This document shows, one piece after another, positions 11,201 to 14,475 of a stretch of DNA of 17,226 nt. The stretch spans positions 10,329 through 27,554 of the forward strand of contig MU648066.1 in assembly GCA_026770585.1 (NCBI GenBank), read 5' to 3'. This DNA is from Baffinella frigidus (Eukaryota; Cryptophyceae; Cryptomonadales; Baffinellaceae). Each line of letters starts with the position of its first letter. Position 1 is the first letter of the stretch. Position numbers and translations under genes: made by a program. The notes under the pieces were generated by a model that saw only the letters and a program-made list of their open reading frames with translations, was not told the origin of the DNA and did not search any database.

Positions 11201-14200
11201 ACCCTAACCCCTAGAACCTAAACCCTAAACCCTAAACCCTTTACCCTAACCCTAAACCCTAAACCCTAAACCTAAACCCTAAACCCTAAACCCTAAACCC
11301 TAAACCCTAAACCCTAAACCCTAAACCCTAAACCCTAAACCCTGAACCCAAACTTAAACTTAAACCTAAACCTAAACAAAAACAAAACAAAAAAACGGTG
11401 AGTTGTATGCAGGCGTAGTACTGGAAGAAGCAGGAGTGGGGAGAGGTCCTTGAGGTGTTGCGAACTGCCACCATAGCCGCTTTTGCGCCGAAAGCCAAAT
11501 CATCCGGAAGAGTATTCGACTTGAATACGATCTGGCAACGAAAATTACTAAACAATTGTTTTTACTGTTCCTTGTAAGGACCAATTGTGTAGTAATTTTC
11601 GTGACCAGATCGTATTCAACTTGTGAATACTCGGCGGGATTAAATTCGGCGCGCAGACACTGGAAGTGATTCATGCTTCCTGAGCAGGTGTATTGGCCAA
11701 ACCTAAAACCCTAAACCCTAAACCCTAAACCCTGAAACCTCAACCCTACACCCAACCCCTAGACACTAAATCCCAAACACTACTCCCTACACCGTAAAGC
11801 TTAAACCCTAATCCCTGAACCTGAACCTGAACATAAACATAAACCTAAACCGTGAGGTGTGGGCAGGTGTACTGGAAGAAGCAGGAGTGGGGAGAGTCCT
11901 TCAGGATTTGCGAACTGCCACCATAGGCGCTTTTGCGCGGAAAGCCAATTTTACTGGAGCTGATTCGTGCTTCCTGAGCAGGTGTATTGGAAGAAGCAGG
12001 GGTGGGGAACTAGAACACTCGGCGGGATTAAATTCGGCGCGCAGACACTGGGACTGATTCGTGCTTCCTGAGCAGGTGTACTGGAAGAAGCAGGAGTGGG
12101 GGCAGGTTGTCTGCCTCTTTGAAGAGGCTCTCCAGGTGCCTCCTGAACCCCAACTCCTGAACCCTAAATCCGGCGGGCCCCCTTCTTTTACGTTTCTTCT
12201 TTTTTCTTTTCTTTTTCTTCTTCTTCTTCTTCTTCTTCTTTACCCGCCGTACCAACGCAGGCCCATCTCCAGGCATGCCTAGAGAGGGAGAGGGCGAGCG
12301 AGCCACGCGAGGAAGAGAAAGAGAGCTTAACCGGGCAGGGTTAGCCCTGGCAAGCAGGTCTGTGGAGGGTCAAACCCCAAGCTCCTCCGCAGAGGAGCTT
12401 TACCCACCGTACCAACGCAGGTCTCCAGGCATGCCTGGAGTGGATCACGATTGGCCACTCGTGATCCGTCCGGTACTAGCAGAGGGACCTTGATTGCTAC
12501 CAACACGGCCGCCATGTATGCACTCCCTTTAGGTCCTCTAGGTCCTTCGAGCTCCCAACAAAGGCGGACACCGGAACTTGTTCTGTTGAAAGGCCATGCT
12601 TGCTTTGGATCCACGGAGGCTGTGTCTATCTGTGCCCGGTTAAGTCAACATCCTGTCTATCCGTGCCTGGTTAAGTCAACATCCGCGATCAAAGCCTGGT
12701 GGGATTAGTCAACTAGTTGACCTAAACCCGTGGGACTCTCGGAAGCAGGGGTACGCCACACTAATCTCCATATAAGTATTAATTAATTGCTTTTGGCGCA
12801 ACGAAATTTACTACACAAATGCTCTACTATTACTTTTATGAGCAAATCGTGTAGTAATTTTCGTTGCCCAAAAGCAATTAATTAATACTTGTATGGAGAT
12901 TAACACAGAGGGCTACGAAGGGATTTTCGGGCACTCAGTGCTCGAGTTTCCGTTACCTGATCCGTAGAAACCCCCCCCTACGTCCCTACGGATTGCCTAC
13001 CGTAGGGTCGTATGTCTCGTCGCTGAAGTGTTATTCGAGATCCCTTTGAAATCCGCTGTGTGGGTTAGTCAACTGGCGAGGGACTTTCGGACGCCGGGGT
13101 ACGTTCCAGTGCCCGCCTATGGTGGGAGTTGAAAAAAAAACGGACCTCAAGGATTAGTCAACTAACGTGAGATTCTTGATCGCAGATCCGGACGCAGCTG
13201 TTTGGGGCGGAGGATCCGGTCACGGAAGACACCCGCAGGCACTGCCCTAAACCCTAAACCCCAAACCTGAAACCCCAAACCCCAAACCTGAAATCCCAAA
13301 CCCCAAACCCGCAAGCGGAAACCCGCGGGCAGTACCTGACACCTTCTTGGTCTCTTATGTTTTGCCATCAGAGCTCTGATAGGGTGTTATTTTTACCCTC
13401 AGAGCCCGACACCCACAACCATCCACCCTTGTCTTGAACCCAACCCCCGAAAACCTTCGACCCTCGACTCCAGACCCTAGACCCGTATCCGTAAACCCTA
13501 GCCCCAACGGTGGGAGTCTCTGCTCCCCAACACACTTTCATCCGGGGGCATGTATAATTTAAAAGAAAATGGATCCCTATGTGTTCAGAGGAGTTGGAAG
13601 AAGATTAATTAGGGCCCTAAGTAAATTTAATTGGGGCAGAATCCGGTTTGATAGTCCATTTCCTTTTAAATTAAACATGTTCCCGGATGAACTCGGTGCT
13701 CTCCTCCACTTGAGCGTGAGAGCTCTCCATGCGACGATAGCCTGCACCTCTAAACGACAAGGGACTAACTCGGTTTGGGTCTTATCAGTACTAATCCGCG
13801 GACGGATTCCGTCCGCTTTGTACCGGGAATAATAGAAAGACGCAGTCGATTTGAGGTGCAGGGTTTCGTCGCGTGGCTGAGGACACAGTCCCCTGTGTAA
13901 GGTCACTCTGCCTATTCCTACAGGGGTACCTCGCTCATCAGAAAGCGCCTCCTCCCGGGACCCTACAGTAGGCCTATGCCAAGGGCCCTACGGTGGTCCT
14001 AGGGGGGGGCAGTTTTTTATGGGCGAGGTCCATACATGGGACAGAGTCACCAGAAGTGTCTCGCACGGTTTGCATGCAATGCCTTTCTGTGATTAACCTC
14101 ATCCGGGAACATGTTTACTTTAAAATAAAATGGCCTATCAAATCGGATGGTGGCCCTAACTAAATTTACTTAGGGCCCTAATTAACCTTCGTCCAACTCC

Positions 14201-14418
14201 TATGAACAAATAGGGATCCATTATTTTATATTAAACATGTCCCCGTAGCAAACCCCTGTACGCCTCGGTGTGGGTGCATACATGGCGGCCGTGTTACTAC
14301 TAACAAGGTCTCTCCTGAACGCTAACACCCAAACCCCGAACCCCGCAGCTGGCTGAAACAAGCGCAGGCCATGCAGGAGAAACAGTTGACAGGCGCTCTC
14401 GATTTCGAAGTTATTTAA
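833..14418 (+). CDS. Kinesin-light-chain-type TPR repeat protein, multi-exon, 5' end outside the window
   Basis: Twelve exons joined at GT-AG sites (one GC-AG) give about 330 codons with no stop until TAA at 14416-14418. The product is seven tandem repeats of exactly 42 residues plus a C-terminal cap. The shared pattern is L-G-x-x-H-x-x-V-A-x-T-x-x-N-M-G-x-V-Y near residues 2-20 and A-L-x-x-Y-x-x-x-L-x-I near 29-39, the kinesin light chain / nephrocystin-3 style of TPR helix pair. Such proteins are soluble scaffolds that bind partner proteins through the concave TPR surface; no catalytic motif is seen. All junctions are phase 0 except A/B and K/L (phase 2). The start codon and any N-terminal coiled coil or other domain lie upstream, so it cannot be told whether this is a true kinesin light chain or another TPR scaffold. 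An intact 42-residue register through eleven introns argues for a working gene. Exon boundaries are inferred, not confirmed by transcripts. Confidence 0.85.
1011..1084 (+). repeat. (TCTA)n microsatellite
   Basis: Near-perfect tetranucleotide run directly followed by a copy of the exon A 3' end (1086-1123). Confidence 0.95.
1086..1123 (+). pseudogene. Partial copy of exon A 3' end
   Basis: Reads MVVLQRQGVFDK followed by a GT. It lacks one Gly codon compared with exon A; four further codon differences (Leu, Gln, Arg, Gln) are all synonymous. Confidence 0.8.
1138..1253 (+). repeat. (ATCT)n / (AT)n microsatellite
   Basis: A second tetranucleotide run with interruptions and an AT core near 1223-1241, followed by another copy of the exon A end. 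Confidence 0.93.
1257..1440 (+). pseudogene. Two further fragments of exon A and its donor-side intron
   Basis: 1257-1300 resembles the exon A end (VVLHCQAVFDK then GTACGC) with three non-synonymous changes. It continues into the same intron sequence that follows the real exon (CCCCTTTCTA... to TATCCAGAAATATC). 1398-1440 resembles the exon A start (GRNHVGVASTCK). Together they are a scrambled repeat of the exon/intron border. Confidence 0.75.
1484..1546. mobile_element. Core of the nested-palindrome MITE family, degraded copy
   Basis: CAAAATTACTACACA and TGTGTAGTAATTTTTG form inverted repeats around 30 bp. The outer arms seen in the other copies are weak. Confidence 0.6.
1570..1618 (+). pseudogene. 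Partial copy of exon B 5' half
   Basis: After a CGCAG acceptor it reads AYEYLSKCQEILTQQL and then stops (TGA at 1622). Compared with exon B five codons differ synonymously and two change the residue. Confidence 0.8.
1621..1667 (+). repeat. Degenerate CCCTAAA-like array at the end of intron A/B
   Basis: CTGAACCCTGAACCCTCAG-type heptamers run directly into the exon B acceptor, replacing the usual pyrimidine tract. Confidence 0.7.
1668..1779 (+). CDS. Exon B: end of TPR repeat 1 and start of repeat 2
   Basis: The acceptor is CTCTGCAG just before 1668. After one base that completes the split Lys codon, it reads AFEYLSKCLEILTQ (end of repeat 1) and QLGEDHLLTAAAHMS then IAMVQHAQ (repeat 2, helix A). 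It ends CCCAG before a near-consensus donor GTGAGA. The 21 bases at its 3' end plus the donor are the start of a 97-bp tandem array that fills the following intron. A partial copy of its 5' half lies just upstream at 1570-1618. Confidence 0.88.
1759..2167 (+). repeat. 97-bp tandem array repeating the exon B donor
   Basis: GCCATGG starts each unit at 1759, 1856, 1953, 2050 and 2147, an exact 97-bp period (four units plus 21 bases). Each unit begins with the last 21 bases of exon B and, in the first four, the donor GTGAGAACC. The fifth has a TAG in frame and no donor. The rest of the unit is the TTGAC/GTCAAC repeat. Confidence 0.95.
2168..2337. other. Intron B/C stretch without clear element
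   Basis: C-rich and loosely heptamer-like (CCCCCAAACTGGACCCTA). GGGCTGGACCAGGCGAG at 2276-2292 recurs in diverged form at 2736-2752. No exon seen. Confidence 0.5.
2338..2440. repeat. Imperfect palindrome
   Basis: GCAATCAAAAGTCAACTC pairs with GAGTTGACTTTTGCGATTG; inside it, AGAATAACCCG and CGGGTTATTCT form a second hairpin (2363-2388). Confidence 0.65.
2479..2556 (+). repeat. Dispersed TTGAC/GTCAAC repeat, copy 3
   Basis: CGCCCGGGCTCCTTCCCGC, GTTGACGGGG and ATGTCAACTTGGGAATAGT match the other copies. Confidence 0.75.
2593..2655 (+). repeat. (AAACCAC)9 heptamer array
   Basis: Nine perfect 7-bp units. It has the same period and A/C strand bias as the CCCTAAA arrays but a different unit, and it abuts a CT microsatellite. 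Confidence 0.95.
2660..2725 (+). repeat. (CT)n microsatellite
   Basis: Dinucleotide run with a few CTCG interruptions. Confidence 0.95.
2848..2975. mobile_element. CCACGCCAG-ended palindromic MITE, copy 1
   Basis: Ends ACCACGCCAG and CTGGCGTGGT. The interior (CATCCACTTTTGACATCTTTC ... GATAAGGCGTCGG) matches 10881-10997. It lies about 30 bases before the exon C acceptor. Confidence 0.75.
3008..3058 (+). CDS. Exon C: TPR repeat 2, helix B
   Basis: A 51-nt phase-0 exon between acceptor GGTGCAG and donor GTATGT, reading GLLPEAMKSYDKSLEIK. Joined to exon B it forms an uninterrupted turn (HAQ-GLLPEAM), and joined to exon D it gives SLEIK-IRLVGD, keeping the 42-residue spacing. The acceptor lies about 30 nt after a palindromic element (2848-2975). 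The 3' end of the exon with a donor recurs at 3369-3398, 3563-3592 and, as a remnant, at 3963-3971. Confidence 0.86.
3070..3292 (+). repeat. (TTC)n / (TTG)n microsatellite after exon C
   Basis: A 220-bp pyrimidine-rich trinucleotide tract beginning just after the exon C donor. Confidence 0.95.
3293..3638 (+). repeat. Tandem unit carrying exon C 3' end, donor and a TTC tract
   Basis: Two units each contain CTCACGCCTGG-type sequence, GATCCAAA, a GACGGGC block, then ATGAGTTATGACAAG with LEIK and a GTGCGT donor (3369-3398 and 3563-3592), then a TTC tract. A third, broken unit (3785-3827 and 3963-3975) is split by the MITE 3821-3969. Confidence 0.88.
3643..3777. mobile_element. CACTGCCAGCGAGAAAATTT MITE, copy 1
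   Basis: The terminal inverted repeats of about 35 bp (CACTGCCAGCGAGAAA ... GACGTGAAGAC) are nearly perfect. The interior holds the hairpin ACTATAATGTGTCT-C-AGACACATTATAGT and then CGCTGTGACAGCG. It sits beside a TTC tract. Confidence 0.85.
3821..3969. mobile_element. CATCCCGCCAGGC palindromic MITE
   Basis: Arms of about 50 bp (CATCCCGCCAGGC ... TTTGGCGTCAG) with few mismatches. It is inserted in a partial copy of the exon C repeat unit. Confidence 0.83.
4018..4190. mobile_element. Long near-perfect palindrome with CCTACGGTAGG motifs
   Basis: The core 4035-4172 has arms of about 59 bp with only a few mismatches (CCTGAAAATGGGGTAGTT ... CCGTAGGCCGAG). Weaker pairing extends to AGCTTCATAGG and CCTATTAAGCT at the outer ends. 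Confidence 0.87.
4337..4481. mobile_element. CACTGCCAGCGAGAAAATTT MITE, copy 2, with 5-bp target duplication
   Basis: Same terminal repeats as 3643-3777 (CACTGCCAGCCAGAAAATTT and its inverse). It is flanked on both sides by AACTA (4332-4336 and 4482-4486). The interior inverted pair is CCTTTTAAAATATTG and CAATATTTTAAAAGG. Confidence 0.85.
4484..4668. mobile_element. CTACCACACGAGGC palindromic element
   Basis: The outer arms CTACCACACGAGGCTAC ... GAACAGAATAAA pair across 185 bp. One inner GAAAATTACTACACACG resembles the nested-palindrome MITE family; its partner is not clear. Confidence 0.75.
4802..4820 (+). pseudogene. Fragment of exon D start
   Basis: After GTCCAG it reads IQLVGD, then passes straight into a CT microsatellite. 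The real exon (IRLVGD) lies after that microsatellite. Confidence 0.78.
4821..5014 (+). repeat. (CT)n / (CTCG)n microsatellite before exon D
   Basis: Long CT-rich tract that also supplies the pyrimidine tract of the exon D acceptor. Its reading frames give low-complexity Ser-Leu or Arg-Glu ORFs that are not genes. Confidence 0.95.
5027..5170 (+). CDS. Exon D: complete TPR repeat 3
   Basis: The longest exon (144 nt, phase 0), lying between two CT-rich microsatellites. After acceptor CTCCCAG it reads IRLVGDTHLDVASAYNN, IGGVYLDEGDHKKALAF, then YEKCLEITVRAVGE. This is the clearest single match to the kinesin-light-chain TPR pattern in the window. The donor (GAG before GTCTTG) is weak and runs straight into CT repeats. 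A 5' fragment of the exon with its own acceptor (IQLVGD) lies at 4802-4820, on the other side of the first microsatellite. Confidence 0.93.
5171..5371 (+). repeat. (CT)n microsatellite after exon D
   Basis: Starts at the donor itself, so the first intron bases are GTCTTGCTCTCT. Confidence 0.95.
5381..5496 (+). repeat. Dispersed TTGAC/GTCAAC repeat, copy 4
   Basis: The fullest copy: GCTCACCGCTTTGGTGCGCC, CCCGGGCTCTTTCCCGCTCC, AAAGTTGACG, ATGTCAACTTAAGGGTAGTC and GTGAGGCAGAGCTAG. Confidence 0.78.
5649..5708 (+). CDS. Exon E: TPR repeat 4 segment, version 1
   Basis: A 60-nt exon after acceptor AAATGCAG, reading DYLEVAKTYKNMG then RVYWGVE, with donor GTCCAC. It fits exactly between exon D (ending VGE) and exon F (starting VHETAL). 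Version E' (6130-6189) has the same length and phase, so only one can be used without breaking the 42-residue register. Here the near-invariant His at repeat position 6 is Tyr and the following Pro is Leu, so this version matches the repeat consensus less well although its acceptor is better. It is either an alternative exon or a decaying copy. Confidence 0.5.
5697..5870 (+). repeat. Tandem copy of the exon E end and following intron
   Basis: TGGGGGGTGGAG plus GTCCACAGCAGGCGTGCT and ACGATCTCTCTGACTGTGG (from 5697) recurs from about 5803 with few changes, so the E donor is duplicated once more. Confidence 0.82.
5995..6041. repeat. 13-bp inverted repeat hairpin
   Basis: CAGCGATGCGTGA pairs with TCACGCATCGCTG. 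The right half recurs at 5787-5802. Confidence 0.8.
6130..6189 (+). CDS. Exon E': TPR repeat 4 segment, version 2
   Basis: Duplicate of exon E reading DHPEVAKTYKNMG then LVYWGME, with donor GTCCAC. It carries the canonical D-H-P of this TPR class. The acceptor context is AAATGAAG, weaker than the CAG of exon E. The intron that follows (6190-6455) is almost wholly a CCCTAAA-like array, and its first 12 bases are repeated as the first 12 bases of exon F. On protein fit this is the likelier constitutive version. Confidence 0.62.
6190..6455 (+). repeat. CCCTAAA-like array forming the whole intron E'/F
   Basis: The intron begins GTCCACGAAACC, continues as about 230 bp of CCCTAAA, CCCCAAA, CCATAAA and CCCTGAA heptamers, and ends GAAAACAG. 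Exon F then starts GTGCACGAAACC, an 11/12 match to the intron's first 12 bases. Confidence 0.9.
6456..6578 (+). CDS. Exon F: end of TPR repeat 4 and helix A of repeat 5
   Basis: A 123-nt phase-0 exon after acceptor GAAAACAG. It reads VHETALECYQKDLDITTR (end of repeat 4), then AVGEEHMDVAATRM and NMGVVYKSQ (repeat 5), with donor GTATCC. The upstream intron lacks a clear pyrimidine tract and consists of A/C-rich heptamers. A shortened copy of its 3' end, missing one codon (GTT), lies at 6818-6865 with its own GT. Confidence 0.93.
6818..6865 (+). pseudogene. Partial copy of exon F 3' end
   Basis: Reads MDVAATRMNMGVYKSQ with a GTGCCC donor. It is identical to exon F except for the loss of three bases (one Val), which would break the TPR helix register. 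Confidence 0.85.
6875..7028. mobile_element. GCTTATCTCAGAAAAGGGAT palindromic MITE
   Basis: Terminal inverted repeats of about 37 bp enclose a second imperfect inverted pair of TTGAC/GTCAA motifs. It starts nine bases after the duplicated exon F end. Confidence 0.82.
7089..7251 (-). mobile_element. CCACACAGCGGGCTACGA family element, inverted copy
   Basis: The imperfect ends CACCCACGCGGCGCACTTCG and CGTAGCCCGCTGTGTGGG enclose the inverted CCGTTACCTTATCCGTAGG core (7145-7202). Confidence 0.75.
7251..7512. other. Intron F/G stretch without clear element
   Basis: Some short repeats (GAGCTCACAGCGGAGCTCCC; AGTACAGTCAGAGTGTACAG) but no exon or family recognised. Confidence 0.45.
7513..7658. mobile_element. 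CATTTGACTTAAGGCGC palindromic MITE
   Basis: Near-perfect inverted arms of about 55 bp (CATTTGACTTAAGGCGCAGG ... GGCGAAATGTTGTG). Similar GTGGC-CAGGGGCG sequence lies on both sides and may be a target duplication. Exon G begins 17 bases later. Confidence 0.87.
7676..7735 (+). CDS. Exon G: TPR repeat 5, helix B
   Basis: A 60-nt phase-0 exon starting after GGCGGCAG, 17 bases downstream of the palindromic element 7513-7658. It reads GRYDEALVLYQQSLQTTIRL. Placed between YKSQ of exon F and MGHRH of exon H it completes repeat 5 and opens repeat 6 at the right spacing. The donor is GTCCCG, weak. Read through without splicing, the frame meets a TGA at 7745, which supports splicing here. Confidence 0.85.
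7750..8150. other. Intron G/H stretch without clear element
   Basis: A short TTC-like tract near 7756-7780 and a loose repeat of GAG(C/T)GATCCAA (7790-7800, 7828-7838). No coding or family match seen. Confidence 0.4.
8151..8320. repeat. Cluster of ACTAGAAACATTACTG repeats in both orientations
   Basis: Opens with a fragment of the exon H start (CAG then MGYRHR), then five direct and two inverted copies of ACTAGAAACATTA. These create perfect palindromes at 8214-8245 (32 bp) and 8269-8294 (26 bp). An outer pair, ACCGGCACCGCA and TGCGGTGCCGGC, spans 8158-8262. Confidence 0.88.
8322..9540 (+). repeat. Tandem units each ending in a truncated exon H start
   Basis: Four units start with GCGCCTAGGAATGGCTCC-like sequence, pass through GATGGACGTGAAAACGAG and TGACCTGGCGTGGGATG, and end at (C/A)A(G/A) before ATGGGGCACAGGC, with exon H sequence from 8447, 9152, 9352 and 9509. 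The 9152 copy carries about 50 bases of exon H (MGHRHRAGAATYRN), the others 13-30. The second unit is interrupted by the 561-bp element. Confidence 0.87.
8502..9062. mobile_element. 561-bp element with 27-bp perfect terminal inverted repeats
   Basis: CCGCGCCCGGAGGGGGAAG plus TCCCCGAG (8502-8528) is exactly inverted at 9036-9062. The flanks CCTAGACGTTT and GGTGTGTTTT are contiguous in the sister unit at 9234-9256, so the element is a clean insertion without visible target duplication. The interior has a duplicated GGGGGCCGCGTCACT and the palindrome TTGACGTATTATACGTCAA. There is no credible ORF, so it looks non-autonomous. Confidence 0.85.
9551..9727 (-). mobile_element. Diverged relative of the 16326-16564 element
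   Basis: Shares TTATGGGTGGGG, TCTTGTCATCA and GATAGCATAAAACTT with that element. Its right end (CCGACCCGACCTCGAGAAAAT) matches the inverse of the other's left arm. It ends a few bases before the exon H acceptor. Confidence 0.65.
9733..9843 (+). CDS. Exon H: TPR repeat 6
   Basis: A 111-nt exon after acceptor ACAATTCAG, reading MGHRHRAVAATYRN, IGALYEMKLEFD, then TALEYHQRDLQ, with donor GTTCTC. Its ATG is internal to the reconstructed protein and probably not a start codon. Five partial copies of its 5' end precede it in the intron (from 8151, 8447, 9152, 9352 and 9509), and a copy of its 3' half follows at 10019-10078. A dispersed repeat (9847-9907) begins only a few bases after the donor. Confidence 0.9.
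9847..9907 (+). repeat. CCGTAGGAACCCCCCTA family core, copy beside the exon H donor
   Basis: Starts within about five bases of the exon H donor and ends TCCTACGTCTTATCC. Confidence 0.78.
10019..10078 (+). pseudogene. Copy of exon H 3' half, possibly an alternative or former exon
   Basis: Reads LYEMKLEFDTALEYHQ then RDLQ, the same residues as exon H. All seven base differences between the two copies (in codons for Leu, Phe, Tyr, Arg, Asp, Leu and Gln) are synonymous. No convincing acceptor is seen upstream, and after DLQ the expected GT has become AT. Confidence 0.8.
10079..10424 (+). repeat. CCCTAAA-like array bounded by an 11-bp direct repeat
   Basis: ATGCCCGACAG (10079-10089) and GTGCCCGACAG (10414-10424) flank about 320 bp of CCCTAAA, CCATAAA and CCCCAAA heptamers. 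The right repeat is the exon I acceptor; the left occupies the donor position of the exon H copy. Confidence 0.9.
10425..10490 (+). CDS. Exon I: end of TPR repeat 6 and helix A of repeat 7
   Basis: A 66-nt phase-0 exon after acceptor CCCGACAG, reading NTVFELGRESAEA then AQTLYNIAA, with donor GTCTGC. Joined to exon H it gives RDLQ-NTVFELG, matching the spacing of the other repeats (for example CLEITVRAVG). The His of repeat position 6 is Ser here, so repeat 7 is more divergent. A partial copy (10664-10711, with Gln to His and Tyr to Phe changes) follows about 170 bases downstream without an obvious acceptor. Confidence 0.85.
10516..10622 (+). mobile_element. CCACACAGCGGGCTACGA family element, truncated copy
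   Basis: CACACAGCGGGCTACGAAGG followed by TGTCCCTACGGATTGCCT and CCGCAGGGTC. The right terminal repeat is missing. Confidence 0.65.
10619..10711 (+). pseudogene. Partial copy of exon I
   Basis: A short tandem GGTCCGAGCTA repeat leads into GRESAEAAHTLFNIAA followed by GTCTGC. Two residue changes and two silent changes from exon I; no acceptor seen. Confidence 0.75.
10881..10997. mobile_element. CCACGCCAG-ended palindromic MITE, copy 2
   Basis: CCCGCCACGCCAGAGGG and CCCTTTGGCGTGGCGGG are inverted ends; the interior matches 2848-2975. Confidence 0.77.
11066..11395 (+). repeat. Interstitial CCCTAAA array
   Basis: The purest heptamer array of the window: about 11218-11343 is nearly all CCCTAAA, with degenerate CCCCAAA and CCTAAAA edges, then AAACTTAAACCTAAAC variants. 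Confidence 0.95.
11510..11632. mobile_element. Nested-palindrome MITE, copy in intron I/J
   Basis: The outer arms GAGTATTCGACTTGAATACG and its inverse enclose ACGAAAATTACTAAACAATTG and CCAATTGTGTAGTAATTTTC. Weaker pairing extends to GCGCCGAA and TTCGGCGC outside. The block at 11917-11966 lacks this insertion. Confidence 0.82.
11697..11852 (+). repeat. Degenerate CCCTAAA array
   Basis: Begins two bases after a truncated exon J start (VYW) and ends at AAACCGTGAGGTG, just before the next exon J copy. Confidence 0.85.
12076..12135 (+). CDS. Exon J: TPR repeat 7, helix B
   Basis: A 60-nt phase-0 exon after acceptor TTCCTGAGCAG, reading VYWKKQEWGQV then VCLFEEALQ, with donor GTGCCT. Joined to exon I it gives NIAA-VYWKKQEWG, the expected helix A to helix B turn. 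Four earlier copies of its first codons, most with the same acceptor, lie at 11413, 11688, 11867 and 11982. Only this copy continues into the FEEALQ helix. Confidence 0.85.
12183..12244 (+). repeat. (TTC)n microsatellite in intron J/K
   Basis: Trinucleotide tract. TACCCGCCGTACCAACGCAG after it recurs, slightly changed, at 12401-12420. Confidence 0.9.
12523..12612 (+). repeat. GGCGGACACCGGAACTT family, copy 1
   Basis: Shares CTTTAGGTCCT, AGGCGGACACCGGAACTT and AAAGGCCATGCTTGCTTT with copies at 13102-13152 (inverted), 14555-14638, 15961-16040 (inverted), 16165-16266 and 16656-16765. Confidence 0.72.
12762..12902. mobile_element. Nested-palindrome MITE, copy in intron J/K
   Basis: The outer arms of 35 bp (TAATCTCCATATAAGTATTA ... 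GCTTTTGG) are almost perfect. The inner pair is CGAAATTTACTACACAAAT and ATCGTGTAGTAATTTTCG. It directly abuts the next element. Confidence 0.87.
12903..13064 (+). mobile_element. CCACACAGCGGGCTACGA family element, full copy
   Basis: The left end ACACAGAGGGCTACGAAGGG and right end CCCTTTGAAATCCGCTGTGT are inverted. The core is CCGTTACCTGATCCGTAG to GGTCGTATGTC. Confidence 0.78.
13186..13238 (+). CDS. Exon K: start of degenerate TPR repeat 8
   Basis: After acceptor GATCGCAG it reads IRTQLFGAEDPVTEDTR and ends in phase 2. The only donor that keeps the frame into the last exon is GC (AG before GCACTG), which makes this a GC-AG intron. The L-F-G-A-E-D-P-V-T motif is the common ending of kinesin-light-chain-type TPR arrays, where P-x-T-x-x-x-R leads into a Trp-Leu helix. 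A CCCTAAA-like array starts seven bases after the proposed donor. Confidence 0.76.
13246..13320 (+). repeat. CCCTAAA/CCCCAAA array after exon K
   Basis: A heptamer array close to the GC donor. Similar sequence lies on both sides (ACCCGCAGGCACTGCC and ACCCGCGGGCAGTACC). Confidence 0.82.
13539..13689. mobile_element. CATCCGGG-ended palindromic MITE, copy 1
   Basis: Inverted ends CATCCGGGGGCATGTATAAT and AAATTAAACATGTTCCCGG. The interior GATTAATTAGGGCCCTAAG matches the inverse of 14100-14245. Confidence 0.85.
13690..13918. other. Intron K/L stretch without clear element
   Basis: Contains short unremarkable open frames on both strands; none fits the TPR pattern or a known family. Confidence 0.4.
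13919..14031. mobile_element. GTACAGGGGTACCTCGCT MITE family, copy 1
   Basis: TACAGGGGTACCTCGCTCAT at the left and a mutated inverse (GGGCGAGGTCC) at the right. The interior has CCCTACAGTAGG and CCTACGGTGG. Confidence 0.78.
14100..14245. mobile_element. CATCCGGG-ended palindromic MITE, copy 2 (inverted)
   Basis: Ends CATCCGGGAACATGTTTAC and TTAAACATGTCCCCG. The interior CTTAGGGCCCTAATTAACC is inverted relative to copy 1. Confidence 0.83.
14349..14418 (+). CDS. Exon L: C-terminal helix and stop codon
   Basis: After acceptor ACCCCGCAG its first base completes a Ser codon, then it reads WLKQAQAMQEKQL and TGALDFEVI, ending at TAA 14416-14418. The junction product TR-S-WLKQAQ looks like the usual amphipathic cap helix after the last TPR. 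It is the shortest-supported exon, because it cannot be checked by a following repeat, but frame and composition fit. No poly(A) signal is assigned. Confidence 0.74.
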
Positions 14419-14475
14419 GTCCTGTAGGTTTTTGTCCCGTATGTGACCATAGGGTGAATATTCGCCCTAACTCGC

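Larger units (their letters stand above)
11413..12008 (+). pseudogene. Four partial copies of the exon J start
   Basis: VYWKKQEWG-type codons follow an AG at 11413 (YWKKQEWGEVLEVL), 11688 (VYW only), 11867 (VYWKKQEWGESF) and 11982 (VYWKKQGWGT). The copies at 11688 and 11982 keep the CTTCCTGAGCAG acceptor of exon J. The copies from 11413 and 11867 are followed by a shared CGAACTGCCACCATAG block. Confidence 0.85.

Noticed and set aside
11066-11395. CCCTAAA array as a chromosome end
   Set aside because: Gene exons continue on both sides, so it is interstitial and intronic.
13569-13832. Overlapping ORFs on both strands at 13569-13906
   Set aside because: The left part is a palindromic element; the rest shows no TPR pattern, no splice-site logic and no recognisable domain.
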